In this document: positions 52,818-63,674 of the stretch, piece after piece
Layout: each line of letters begins with the position of its first letter
How positions within the stretch are numbered: the first letter of the stretch is position 1
NCBI GenBank assembly: GCA_036725605.1
Contig: DAIMDW010000011.1
Location: forward strand, 84,046-148,045
Source of the DNA: CALBTQ01 sp036725605
GTDB taxonomy: Bacteria; Lernaellota; Lernaellaia; Lernaellales; Lernaellaceae
Direction: 5' to 3'
Length of the DNA stretch: 64,000 bases
The notes under the pieces: model-generated
The model's input: the letters and a program-made list of their open reading frames with translations, nothing else
What the model was told of the DNA's origin: nothing
The model's database searches: none
Translations under genes and position numbers: made by a program

Positions 52818-53399
52818 TCACATGGCGAAATCGCCGCAGGTCACCTGGCCGATCGCGTCGCGCGTGAACAGATAATTGTCTTCGTCGATCTCGCCGCAGT
52901 AGTAGATGACCGTGCCGGCCATCGCGCCCATCACGACCGCGAAGTCGATGTGGTTGGAGATGGTCTCGGCCTCGCAGATGTCCGGGGAAATGGAACTGGG
53001 CGTCGGGAAGCTCCCTTCGAGGTACCCCGTGGTGGCGTCGTTGCGGAAGCCGGTGACGTCATAGGAATCGATTTCCTCGTCTTCCGGATCGATCATCCCC
53101 TCCATGTCGCCGGTGGCGATGTCGATGTTCAGGTACGCGGTCCACGCCTGCGCCCCCTGTGGGCTTTCGGTTTCGCCGTCCATGGTCAGATCGTATCCTT
53201 CGCAACTGTCGTCATCATCGTCGTCGTCATCGTCGTCGCCGGTGTCGTCATCATCGTCGTCGTCGTCATCGTCGCCTTCGACATCGTCGTCGTCATCGTC
53301 GTCGTCATCATCGTCGCAGGAGCAGGATGCGATCATCCCCACCCCCACGGTCAAGGCGACCATTATCATTAGAAGCAACATATTCCTGATAATGGTCAT
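52818..53399 (-). CDS. Asp-rich-spacer lipoprotein of unknown function
   Basis: This is a 193-residue protein with GGGAGGAGACATT before the ATG. The signal ends I-A-S-C-S-C, with Cys26 the likely lipidated residue and Cys28 as alternative. Residues 29-64 are nearly all Asp with a few Gly, Glu and Thr. The mature domain (about 65-193) starts S-C-E-G-Y-D-L-T-M and has cysteines in I-C-E-A, Y-C-G-E and T-C-G-D, suggesting two disulfides in a beta-rich fold. A strong terminator follows. The family is not recognised. Confidence 0.78.
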   Translation of the reverse strand: MTIIRNMLLLMIMVALTVGVGMIASCSCDDDDDDDDDDDVEGDDDDDDDDDDTGDDDDDDDDDDSCEGYDLTMDGETESPQGAQAWTAYLNIDIATGDMEGMIDPEDEEIDSYDVTGFRNDATTGYLEGSFPTPSSISPDICEAETISNHIDFAVVMGAMAGTVIYYCGEIDEDNYLFTRDAIGQVTCGDFAM

Positions 53400-53507
53400 A
53401 ATGTCTCCTCCCGTGATTGGTATAAACGCATTAAAGTACGCCTCCCGGTCAAGTCAAGGAAAAATTATCAATTGATTCGAGTAACGGCCGGAGGTGAGAG
53501 GATTTCG

Positions 53508-53536
53508 TTGGGGTCGCCGCGGCGCTGTGCTATATT
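53508..53536 (+). promoter_or_regulatory. Probable promoter of the 53596 gene
   Basis: TTGGGG (53508-53513), a 17-base spacer and TATATT (53531-53536) are present, followed by GACCGCC as after the -10 at 27180. Transcription would begin about 30 bases before the short leader frame at 53573. Confidence 0.45.
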
Positions 53537-53572
53537 GACCGCCTGTTGTCCCCGGCCAGGTGAGGAAGTTCG

Positions 53573-53599
53573 ATGATTCAACGGAGCCTTGGATCGTGA
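53573..53599 (+). CDS. Possible 8-codon leader peptide overlapping the next start
   Basis: An ATG placed ideally after GAGGAAG opens a frame encoding M-I-Q-R-S-L-G-S. It ends at TGA 53597-53599, overlapping the GTG start at 53596. If translated, it would feed ribosomes to the downstream gene. It may instead be a chance frame in front of a gene with a different start. Confidence 0.4.
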   Translation: MIQRSLGS

Positions 53600-54783
53600 G
53601 TGACCGTTCGTCGTCTGTACCGGTCGGTTCGCCTTGGCGTCGGCGCGGCCGGTGGCTGTTGTTGCCGCTGGTGTTTCTCTTCATCAATCTGTTCGGCGCG
53701 GCGCCCAACGACGGCGACATGGTGCTGCAGATCATGGATGAAGGCGGCTTCGTCGAGGTCGGGGAAAAGGCGCTTCGCCTGGCGCTGGTCGAGCATGATT
53801 TTCGCAATCCTTTCTGGGCCGATCCCTACTGGAATTACGGAGCGAACAATCCGCGTCTGGGTGTGTTCATCGTCGGCGCGGTCGGCCAATTCGCCGGTTT
53901 GATCACGCCGGATAAAGAAAAGAAAAAATTTGTGATGCGTCTGGTGATGAGCCTGCTGTCGACCGCCGTGGTCGCGCTGCTGTTTGCCCTGACGGTGCGC
54001 CTGACCGCCTCGCGACCGGCGGCGTACGCGGCCGCCGCTTTGTTGCTGTGGCATCCCGCGTTTCGCCTGGTGGCGCGTTCGATGTTGACGGAAATTCCGC
54101 TGTTGTTGTTCTGTCTGCTGACGCTGCACGGCGCCTGGTGGATCAAGACCGACCGGCAGCGGCCGCAGCGCGCCACGCCCTGGATCCTCACCGGCTTGGC
54201 GGCCGGCTGCGCGATTTCGACCAAGCTCTTCGCGGTCGGTTTGCTGCCGTTGCTGTTGCTGTTGATCGGGCGGCGTATTTGGCTTCTGGGCCGGGCGGCG
54301 GTCTATCCGGCCTTGTTGCTGCTGGCGAGCATCGTGGTCGTTTTCGTGCTGTCCAATCCGCTGTTGTGGACCGACCCGGTGTACGGCGTGGAGATGATGA
54401 CCGTGCTCCACGTGCGCTCCAACGACGGCTACGTCACCTGGCCCGAGTGGGGCAGAATGAAGCCGCTCTTTTTCCAGACGTTCGACTTTTTCTCCTGGCG
54501 GTTCGATGCCGCGCGCATCGGCATTCCGCCGCCGGAGTCCTTCCCCTGGTGGCGGGCGGCGCCGGGCTTCGCTTTGACCGTGGCGGGCCTGGCGGTGCGC
54601 AACGCCGGCCGCGACAAGTGGATGATCCTTACGACCTTCGTCGGCTTTTTGGCGATCTACGCGTACGTGGCGGGGATCATGAGCGCCGATTGGTACCGCC
54701 TGAAACTGGCGCTGCTGCCGGCGGTCGGCGCAATCGCGTTGTGTTCCTATCTCGTTTGTCGCTTGGTTCCCGCGAAGGAATGA
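53596..54783 (+). CDS. GT39/PMT-like polytopic membrane protein
   Basis: The GTG at 53596 is chosen because the GTG at 53560 has no ribosome site, giving 395 residues. After a basic start the first helix (about 20-34) leads to P-N-D-G-D-M-V (38-43) in the first outer loop, then N-P-F-W-A-D-P-Y-W-N-Y-G-A-N-N-P-R-L-G-V. This closely matches the P-S-Y-W-G-S-S-N-P-R-V-G-V segment of the gene at 51562. About nine membrane helices are visible. It is probably a sugar transferase using lipid-linked donors. The two genes are separated by a minus-strand lipoprotein gene and are therefore not co-transcribed. It may be regulated through the short overlapping leader frame. Confidence 0.75.
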   Translation: MSDRSSSVPVGSPWRRRGRWLLLPLVFLFINLFGAAPNDGDMVLQIMDEGGFVEVGEKALRLALVEHDFRNPFWADPYWNYGANNPRLGVFIVGAVGQFAGLITPDKEKKKFVMRLVMSLLSTAVVALLFALTVRLTASRPAAYAAAALLLWHPAFRLVARSMLTEIPLLLFCLLTLHGAWWIKTDRQRPQRATPWILTGLAAGCAISTKLFAVGLLPLLLLLIGRRIWLLGRAAVYPALLLLASIVVVFVLSNPLLWTDPVYGVEMMTVLHVRSNDGYVTWPEWGRMKPLFFQTFDFFSWRFDAARIGIPPPESFPWWRAAPGFALTVAGLAVRNAGRDKWMILTTFVGFLAIYAYVAGIMSADWYRLKLALLPAVGAIALCSYLVCRLVPAKE

Positions 54784-54798
54784 ACGGAAGAGGGCGGC

Positions 54799-55566
54799 TT
54801 ACTTCGCGTCGGTCGACAATCCGTCCAGCCAGGCACGCAGGATTTCACCGTAGTCGGGCCCGGCGGAGATGGACACGTCGTTGTGCCCGGCGCCGGGCAC
54901 GCTGTACAGTTGCCGCGGTTCGTTGGCGGCGGCGAAAAGGCCTTCGGCTTCGGCGTAGGGAATCAACTCGTCGCGCTTGCCGTGGACGATCAACAGCGGC
55001 GCGCGGAAGTTGGCGATCTTCTCGATGGTTGCGTAGCGTTCGCCGGTCAGTTCCGGATCGGCCGGCAGCATGGGAAACAACTGCTGCGCGACGTGCGCGA
55101 TCGAGCGGAACGTCGATTCCAGGACGATGCCCAGCAGAAAATGATGTTGCGCGATCTCGCCGACCACGCCGCCGCCCAGCGATTTGCCGAACAGGATGAT
55201 CTTCCGCGGGCCGACCTGCTCGGCCAGCCAGGCCAGCCAGGCGCGGCCGGCGGCATACAACGACTCCTCGTTCGGTTCACCGCCGCATTTACCGTAGCCG
55301 GGATAATCCACCAGCAGCAGGCCGCAATCCATCGCCGCCAGATCCTCGCGCACCAGCGCCCATTCGTAGACCGACTGCGCGTTGCCGTGAAAAAACAAAA
55401 TCGTCGGCCGGTCGTTCGCGGCGGGCCAATACAGGCCGTGCAACCGATGGCCGCCCGGTCCGTCCAACCATATTTCCTCCGCGTCGGCGGCGTACGGCGG
55501 CAGCGGTTCTTCCAACAGCAAGGGGGTGGGGTAATACAACATCTGACGAACAAGACTGGACAGCAT
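54799..55566 (-). CDS. Bem46/ABHD13-like alpha/beta hydrolase
   Basis: This is a 255-residue protein with motifs I-L-F-F-H-G-N-A-Q (oxyanion), D-Y-P-G-Y-G-K-C-G-G-E-P, G-K-S-L-G-G-G-V-V (nucleophile Ser129), H-G-K-R-D-E-L-I (acid) and G-A-G-H-N-D-V (His). These match the Bem46/ABHD13-type hydrolases. The N-terminus (L-S-S-L-V-R-Q-M-L-Y-Y-P-T-P) is the usual hydrophobic lead of that family and may dip into the membrane. No signal peptide is seen. The gene lies 29 bases after the sensor kinase gene on the same strand and may be co-transcribed. The substrate is unknown. Confidence 0.86.
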   Translation of the reverse strand: MLSSLVRQMLYYPTPLLLEEPLPPYAADAEEIWLDGPGGHRLHGLYWPAANDRPTILFFHGNAQSVYEWALVREDLAAMDCGLLLVDYPGYGKCGGEPNEESLYAAGRAWLAWLAEQVGPRKIILFGKSLGGGVVGEIAQHHFLLGIVLESTFRSIAHVAQQLFPMLPADPELTGERYATIEKIANFRAPLLIVHGKRDELIPYAEAEGLFAAANEPRQLYSVPGAGHNDVSISAGPDYGEILRAWLDGLSTDAK

Positions 55567-55595
55567 GGCGGTTTGATCCCTTCTGATCCGGAGCG

Positions 55596-58274
<2,679 letters not shown>

Positions 58275-58660
58275 TTATGCCTGACTGTCGATTATTTGAT
58301 TTTTCATCGTCATGGCATTGTCAAAAAGGTCCTATTTGACTTTATAAAAGCATTCGATTGCTACAGGCCTGTCCCTGCAAGTCTTACCTACAAAAAAACG
58401 TATCGGCACAATTTGGTCAAGCTAAATGATAAAACATAAAGAAAATGACGAGTCGAAAAAAATTCCCTGATTGCTATTTTTGAATAATTACAACCAGTTT
58501 TCGGACGAAATATAGATTTGCGCCGCTGACCGGTCGGTGGTAAACTTTGCTTTCTTTTTTGGTGCGGCATTCGGTCGGATTGTCGCCTGATTTTAGGGTG
58601 CCCGACCGACTGAAATGAATTGCTGCCAGGGGCATTTGCGATTTACATGGGGAGTCCGTC
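58275..58660. other. Divergent intergenic region, no firm feature
   Basis: About 385 AT-rich bases lie between the divergent sensor kinase and the Cys-repeat gene. A TTGACA reads on the minus strand at 58324-58319, about 45 bases before the kinase start, but its -10 (AATCAA) is poor. No coding frame, hairpin with T-run or repeat is supported. Confidence 0.5.
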
Positions 58661-61600
58661 ATGGGTTCATTCAAACGTATGGTGTGTCTGGCCATCCTTT
58701 TATCGGTCCCGGTGATCCTGGCAATTTCCCTGGGTTCGACGAACGAGGCGCCGGTTTCTCTGCTCCCGACAATTAATGGCGACGCCGACGGCGATTCGCT
58801 TTCGATTCTGACCACCGACGGCGGATTCGTGGTCGACAATCCCGCACAGCATCTGCGCATCGCTTTCGACGAAACGGCGATGACCTTTTCGCCGGCGGGC
58901 GCTTGCGAAGTCTGGAAATTGTCCATGATTCCGGTCATGTTGGCGCGCGGTGAATCACGCGTGGACATTGCGCCGGCGGCCGTGACGGTCAACGGCTGCG
59001 ATGCGGATGCCGCGGAAAACGATCTCGGTTGTCGTCTGGCCTATTACCACGACGGTTTCAGTCAGTTTTTCACCGCCACGCCTCAGGGCTTGTCCTATTC
59101 GCTGCAAATCGACGCCGCGCTCTCCGGCGCCGGCCCGCTGACGCTGGACTTCGAGGTCCTGACCGATCTGCTGGGCGGCGGCGATGACGGCGCGCGCTTC
59201 GCCTACGCCTTCCGCGAGTTGGAAGTGCTGACCGGCGGCGGCCTCCAGGTGGTCGACGCGACCGGCGCGCCGCTCAAAGCCTCGCTGACCGCCGACACCG
59301 AAACGATGCAGATCGTCATCGACGACGCCCGTGCGCGCTATCCGCTGCAGGCGACCCTCACCGTGGCCACGACCGTGCAGCGGCTGACGGAAATCGAATC
59401 GGTCGGCGGCGACGACGCCTATTGCTTCACCGCCGGCGCGCAGTGGGAAAACGCCGGCGACGACGGCCCCGGCGACAACGACTGCTCCAATGCGATTACC
59501 TTGTCGCTGCCCGCCGACGTCACCGGCGACACCAGCGGCGCGGGCAACGATTATCACGGCACCTGCTCCTGGGCGCGCGGTCCCGACGACGTGTACTACT
59601 TCTTCGGCGAAGCCGGCAACTCCTACGTCCTCGATCTGCGCGGCCTGGATTGGTTCGACGACACCGTCCTCTACGTGCGCTACGGCGATTGCGAAGAGGG
59701 CGAGGAAGTCGGCTGCAACGACGACTGGCAGGGCGACCGCGACCATTCGCTGGTCGAGTTTGTCGCCTCGCAGGACGGCGCCTACTACGCCTTCGTCGAC
59801 GGTTGGGCTTCCTGGGACGACGGCGATTACAACCTGCGCGTGGTGACCTGCGACAACGGCGGCTGCTTCATCGACGGCGAATGCTGGAAGCACGGCGACG
59901 CCAATCCGGAAAACGCCTGCCAGGTCTGCGACACGAGCGAATCGCTGCACCGCTGGTCCGCCAACGACGGCGCGTCGTGCGACGACGGCATTTTCTGCAA
60001 CGGCGCCGATTTCTGCGATCAGGACGAATGCACCGAGCACGCGGGCAACCCCTGCACCGACGACGGCCTGTGGTGCAACGGCAGCGAATCGTGCAACGAA
60101 AACCTCGACCAGTGCGAGCACTCGGGCACGCCGTGTCCCGATGACGGTCGCTGGTGCAACGGCGTCGAGTCGTGCAACGAGACCACCAACCGTTGCGAAC
60201 AGGGCGAGGAACCCTGCGCCGACGACGGCGTGTTCTGCAACGGCATCGAAGGATGCGACGAAGGCGCCGACCTCTGCGAGCACTCGGGCGATCCGTGCCC
60301 CAACGACGGCCTGTGGTGCAACGGCAATGAGTACTGCGACGAAGCCAACTCGCAGTGCGCCGCCACCGACGAGCCGTGCCCCGACGACGGCATCTTCTGC
60401 AACGGCGTGGAAGACTGCGACGAGAACAACGACCAGTGCCTCAATTCGGGCAATCCCTGCCCGGACGACGGCCTGTTCTGCAACGGCCGCGAATATTGCC
60501 TCGAATCGCAGAACACCTGCAAAAGCACGCCCGAACCGTGCACCGACGACCACATCTTCTGCAACGGCATCGAGTCCTGCGACGAGAACAACGACCAGTG
60601 CATCAGCTCGGGCAATCCCTGCACCGACGACGGGCTGTACTGCAACGGCCTGGAATACTGCAACGAAAACACCAACCGCTGCGCCGTGACCGAGGAACCT
60701 TGCGGCGACGACGGGCTGTACTGCAACGGCCTGGAAACGTGCAACGAGGCCGACGATCAATGCGAGAGTTCGGGCAATCCGTGCCCGGTCGACGACCTGT
60801 GGTGCAACGGCGTCGAGTCGTGCAACGAACAGAACGATCAATGCACGACCACCGGCAATCCGTGTCCGGACGACAGCATCTATTGCAACGGCGTCGAGTC
60901 GTGCAACGAGGCCGACGACCAGTGCCTGCACTCGGGCAATCCCTGCAGCGACGACCTCCTGTGGTGCAACGGCGTGGAAACCTGCAACGAGGTCAACGAC
61001 GTCTGCCAGAGCTCGGGCAACCCCTGCAGCGACGACACGGTGTTCTGCAACGGCATCGAGTCCTGCGACGAGAACGAGGACATCTGCCTGCATTCGGGCA
61101 ACCCGTGCATCGATGACGGCCTGTTCTGCAACGGCAATGAAATCTGCGACGAGTACAACGACCAGTGCCTGACCACCGGCAGTCCCTGCGTCGACGACAC
61201 GGTTTTCTGCAACGGCACGGAAATCTGCGACGAGCAATTCGACATGTGCCGCCACTCCGGCGATCCCTGCGCCGACGACGGCCTGTTCTGCACCGGCGTC
61301 GAATACTGCGACGAAAGCCGCGAAGAGTGCCGCACCACCGGCGATCCGTGCCCGGACGACAATCTGTTCTGCAACGGCGTCGAGTACTGCGACGAGGAAT
61401 CGCAGCGCTGCGAAGCCTCCGACGATCCGTGCCCCGACGACGGTCTGTTCTGCACCGGCGAGGAAACCTGTGACGAGTATTTCGATCTGTGCACGACCGC
61501 CGGCGATCCCTGCGGCGAAGATGAATTCTGCAACGAGAACGACGATCGGTGCGACCCGCTTTCCACCGACGACGACACGCTCGACGACGACACCGGCCCG

Positions 61601-61729
61601 CACCTGGGCGACGACGACACGCTCGACGACGATACCGACGATGTCGTCGTCGACGACGACGAGGACGATGGCGACGATCTGGAAGGCGGTAACCTGGTCG
61701 GAGGCGGATGCGGCGCGGGCTGTCGCTGA
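58661..61729 (+). CDS. Secreted 27-residue Cys-repeat protein with Asp-rich tail
   Basis: This is a 1022-residue protein with GGGGAGTCCGTC before the ATG. After a hydrophobic N-terminal signal come a beta-rich domain (about 35-260) and a PPC-like domain (about 270-400: D-N-D-C-S-N-A-I, W-A-R-G-P-D-D-V-Y-Y-F). A Cys-rich connector C-F-I-D-G-E-C-W-K-H-G follows. From about residue 437, 19 tandem 27-residue repeats plus one partial copy follow. Each has four cysteines in the form P-C-x-D-D-G-x-F/W-C-N-G-x-E-x-C-(N/D)-E-x6-C. The tail is Asp-rich and ends G-G-G-C-G-A-G-C-R, a variant of the GC(C)GC endings elsewhere in the window. It is probably a long, rigid, disulfide-stapled surface stalk. Confidence 0.87.
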   Translation: MGSFKRMVCLAILLSVPVILAISLGSTNEAPVSLLPTINGDADGDSLSILTTDGGFVVDNPAQHLRIAFDETAMTFSPAGACEVWKLSMIPVMLARGESRVDIAPAAVTVNGCDADAAENDLGCRLAYYHDGFSQFFTATPQGLSYSLQIDAALSGAGPLTLDFEVLTDLLGGGDDGARFAYAFRELEVLTGGGLQVVDATGAPLKASLTADTETMQIVIDDARARYPLQATLTVATTVQRLTEIESVGGDDAYCFTAGAQWENAGDDGPGDNDCSNAITLSLPADVTGDTSGAGNDYHGTCSWARGPDDVYYFFGEAGNSYVLDLRGLDWFDDTVLYVRYGDCEEGEEVGCNDDWQGDRDHSLVEFVASQDGAYYAFVDGWASWDDGDYNLRVVTCDNGGCFIDGECWKHGDANPENACQVCDTSESLHRWSANDGASCDDGIFCNGADFCDQDECTEHAGNPCTDDGLWCNGSESCNENLDQCEHSGTPCPDDGRWCNGVESCNETTNRCEQGEEPCADDGVFCNGIEGCDEGADLCEHSGDPCPNDGLWCNGNEYCDEANSQCAATDEPCPDDGIFCNGVEDCDENNDQCLNSGNPCPDDGLFCNGREYCLESQNTCKSTPEPCTDDHIFCNGIESCDENNDQCISSGNPCTDDGLYCNGLEYCNENTNRCAVTEEPCGDDGLYCNGLETCNEADDQCESSGNPCPVDDLWCNGVESCNEQNDQCTTTGNPCPDDSIYCNGVESCNEADDQCLHSGNPCSDDLLWCNGVETCNEVNDVCQSSGNPCSDDTVFCNGIESCDENEDICLHSGNPCIDDGLFCNGNEICDEYNDQCLTTGSPCVDDTVFCNGTEICDEQFDMCRHSGDPCADDGLFCTGVEYCDESREECRTTGDPCPDDNLFCNGVEYCDEESQRCEASDDPCPDDGLFCTGEETCDEYFDLCTTAGDPCGEDEFCNENDDRCDPLSTDDDTLDDDTGPHLGDDDTLDDDTDDVVVDDDEDDGDDLEGGNLVGGGCGAGCR
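59968..61545 (+). repeat. 81-bp tandem coding repeat (19 full copies plus one partial)
   Basis: The repeat region has a constant 81-base period encoding 27 residues with four cysteines at fixed positions. Copies vary in the residues between cysteines and at third codon positions, so this is an old array held by selection rather than a fresh expansion. Confidence 0.88.
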
Positions 61730-61771
61730 TTCCGGCCCCCGCTCACGAATGAACCAGAAGGAGAAGGCTGT

Positions 61772-62701
61772 TTGAGACTACGCCACATTCCACTTATCGT
61801 CTTGCTGCTGGCTTTCGCGGCTCCCGCCGGGGCCGCCGGATTGCTCGATAAGAACGTGCATTACTTCCAGCCGGTCATCGACGGCTCCGGCGTGGTCTGG
61901 ACGGTCGGTTCCGAACCGCTGACCATGTTCCGCATGCACTACGGCGCCTGGCTCGACGACGCGGTCGACGCGGTCGATTACCTCGAGGACGAAAACGACA
62001 AGCTCTATCGCATCGTCGAGAATCAGGTGTCGACCAACCTGGTCTATGCGGTCGGCTTCTTCCATTTCCTCGACGTCGGCTTCGATTTGCCGCTGACGAT
62101 CTACCGTCAGTTCAACGAGGAGTTCGAGGACAAATACGATTTCGACTCCTTCGCCGTCGAGGACATCCGTTTCGAGGTGAAGGGCACGATCCTCAACCGG
62201 CGGCAGAAGTGCCTCGGCCTGGCGCTGCTGGGCCGCGTGACCACGCCGCTGGCCTATCAGGAAAACAGCTTCGTCTCCGACAAGACCACCACGCTCGCCC
62301 CGGTGCTCGTGGCCGACCTGGGCCGGCGCTGGTGGACGGTGGCGGCGAACCTCGGTTACAAGTACTATGTCACGCCGCAAGGCTCGGAGCTGTTCGATAT
62401 GGAAGTCGGCGACGAACTGACGCTGACTGTCGGCGGCATTTTGCGCGTCGACCGCTCCAACCAGGTGTTGGCCGATCTGGCCACCCGCACCCAGGTGCGC
62501 GCGCCCTACGGCGAGCCGGACCTGGACTACATGGAAGTTCTGGTCGCTTATCGCAAATATTGGCAGCGGCTCAACTTCACCGCGCTGACCGCCGGCGTGG
62601 GCATGGGCTTGCTGTCGGGCGTGGGCGATCCGAAAATTCGTTTCTTTGTCGGCGTGACGCGCGACGAGAGGAGATTGGGACCCGGCGATGTTTACTTTTA
62701 A
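61772..62701 (+). CDS. Secreted beta-barrel-like protein
   Basis: This is a 309-residue protein starting at TTG 61772, eight bases after GGAG in GAAGGAGAAGGCTGT. No ATG is available, and the signal peptide (ending P-A-G-A-A-G) begins right there. The mature start resembles the N-terminal barrel of OmpA-like outer-membrane proteins from Myxococcota-type bacteria (F-Q-P-V-I-D, then L-T-M-F-R-M-H-Y-G-A-W). About ten amphipathic strands follow, with alternating aromatic residues and a final I-R-F-F-V-G-V-T strand. It lies 42 bases after the Cys-repeat gene and overlaps the next gene by 14 bases. It is probably an outer-membrane partner of the Cys-repeat protein. Confidence 0.72.
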   Translation: MRLRHIPLIVLLLAFAAPAGAAGLLDKNVHYFQPVIDGSGVVWTVGSEPLTMFRMHYGAWLDDAVDAVDYLEDENDKLYRIVENQVSTNLVYAVGFFHFLDVGFDLPLTIYRQFNEEFEDKYDFDSFAVEDIRFEVKGTILNRRQKCLGLALLGRVTTPLAYQENSFVSDKTTTLAPVLVADLGRRWWTVAANLGYKYYVTPQGSELFDMEVGDELTLTVGGILRVDRSNQVLADLATRTQVRAPYGEPDLDYMEVLVAYRKYWQRLNFTALTAGVGMGLLSGVGDPKIRFFVGVTRDERRLGPGDVYF

Positions 62702-63674
62702 TCGATCTCATCTGCTTTGGCTGCTGCCGGCGCTCCTGGCGCTGCTGCTGTTCGGGTGCGCGAAAAACAAAGCCAAGCCCGATCCGATGGACCCCAACGC
62801 GGACAACGACCTGTCCTACGTTTCCGAACTCAAGGGGCCGCCCAGCTACGACCTGCTGGCCAAGTCGCTCGAATACTACGAGCAGAAACTCGGCCTCAAA
62901 TTCCGGCGCAACAAGAAGGACCATTATCTGCCCTACAGCGCTTACGCCTGGAATCATTTCTCCATCGCCGACGCCGAAAACAACTGTCTGTACGACGTGA
63001 AATTCGATCGCCTGCGCAGCTTCCAGGCGCTGGGCGGCAAGTTCGAATCGCTGTTGGATCTGAAAATCGAAAAAGGCCCCTGCGGCATCAGCACGCCCAA
63101 CGTCTCGGTCGGCGCGCGCGACCGGTTGCAGAACATGGAAGGGGCGATCATCTCCAAAAAGCTGCTGAGCAACATTCGCGAAGGCACGCATTTCATCTCC
63201 GACCGCGCCTTCGTGCAGGACGCGCTGCAGGTGCCCTACAAGGTCGAGTCGTCGATTTACGGCATGGAGCCCTATCTGGCCAAGATGCTCGACCGCGTCG
63301 AGGACCCGCTGGACATCGCCCTGGGCGACATCGTGTTTTTCTCCGAGTACGTGGGCGAATGGACGATCGGCATTTACGCCGGGTACGGCCTGATGGTCAC
63401 CAACTGCTGCTTCCGCACCCAGGTGCGGCCGCTGAGCAACGACCTGGAATACCGCGTTTATCGCATCTACGGCGGCTTCGCGCAGGTCGACTACAAGATC
63501 CATCAGGATTCGGTGATGCACCGCTATCTGTCCAACCCGCGTTTGCTGGAAGAGATCGACAAAATCCGCACCTATGAGGAAGCGCCCGCGGACGCCGGCG
63601 ATGCGACTCCCGAAGCGCCGCCCGCGACCGACGAGGAAACGCCGGAAGAACCGCCACAGGAACCGACGACATGA
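62688..63674 (+). CDS. Lipoprotein with degenerate NlpC/P60-like domain
   Basis: This is a 328-residue protein with lipobox L-L-F-G-C (Cys24). It begins inside the preceding gene (14-base overlap) and ends in ATGA with the next. The segment D-R-A-F-V-Q-D-A-L-Q-V-P-Y followed by L-G-D-I-V-F-F and W-T-I-G-I-Y-A-G-Y-G-L-M-V-T-N-C resembles the start and central strands of NlpC/P60 peptidases. In active enzymes the first motif is D-C-S-G-F-V; here the nucleophile Cys is missing (D-R-A-F-V), so peptidase activity is doubtful. The C-terminal 40 residues are Pro/Glu-rich. It probably binds cell wall or a partner protein within this operon. Confidence 0.68.
   Translation: MFTFNRSHLLWLLPALLALLLFGCAKNKAKPDPMDPNADNDLSYVSELKGPPSYDLLAKSLEYYEQKLGLKFRRNKKDHYLPYSAYAWNHFSIADAENNCLYDVKFDRLRSFQALGGKFESLLDLKIEKGPCGISTPNVSVGARDRLQNMEGAIISKKLLSNIREGTHFISDRAFVQDALQVPYKVESSIYGMEPYLAKMLDRVEDPLDIALGDIVFFSEYVGEWTIGIYAGYGLMVTNCCFRTQVRPLSNDLEYRVYRIYGGFAQVDYKIHQDSVMHRYLSNPRLLEEIDKIRTYEEAPADAGDATPEAPPATDEETPEEPPQEPTT

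Noticed and set aside
59968..61545. CRISPR array
   Set aside because: The 81-base periodicity is coding with conserved cysteines; there are no repeat/spacer alternation and no cas genes.
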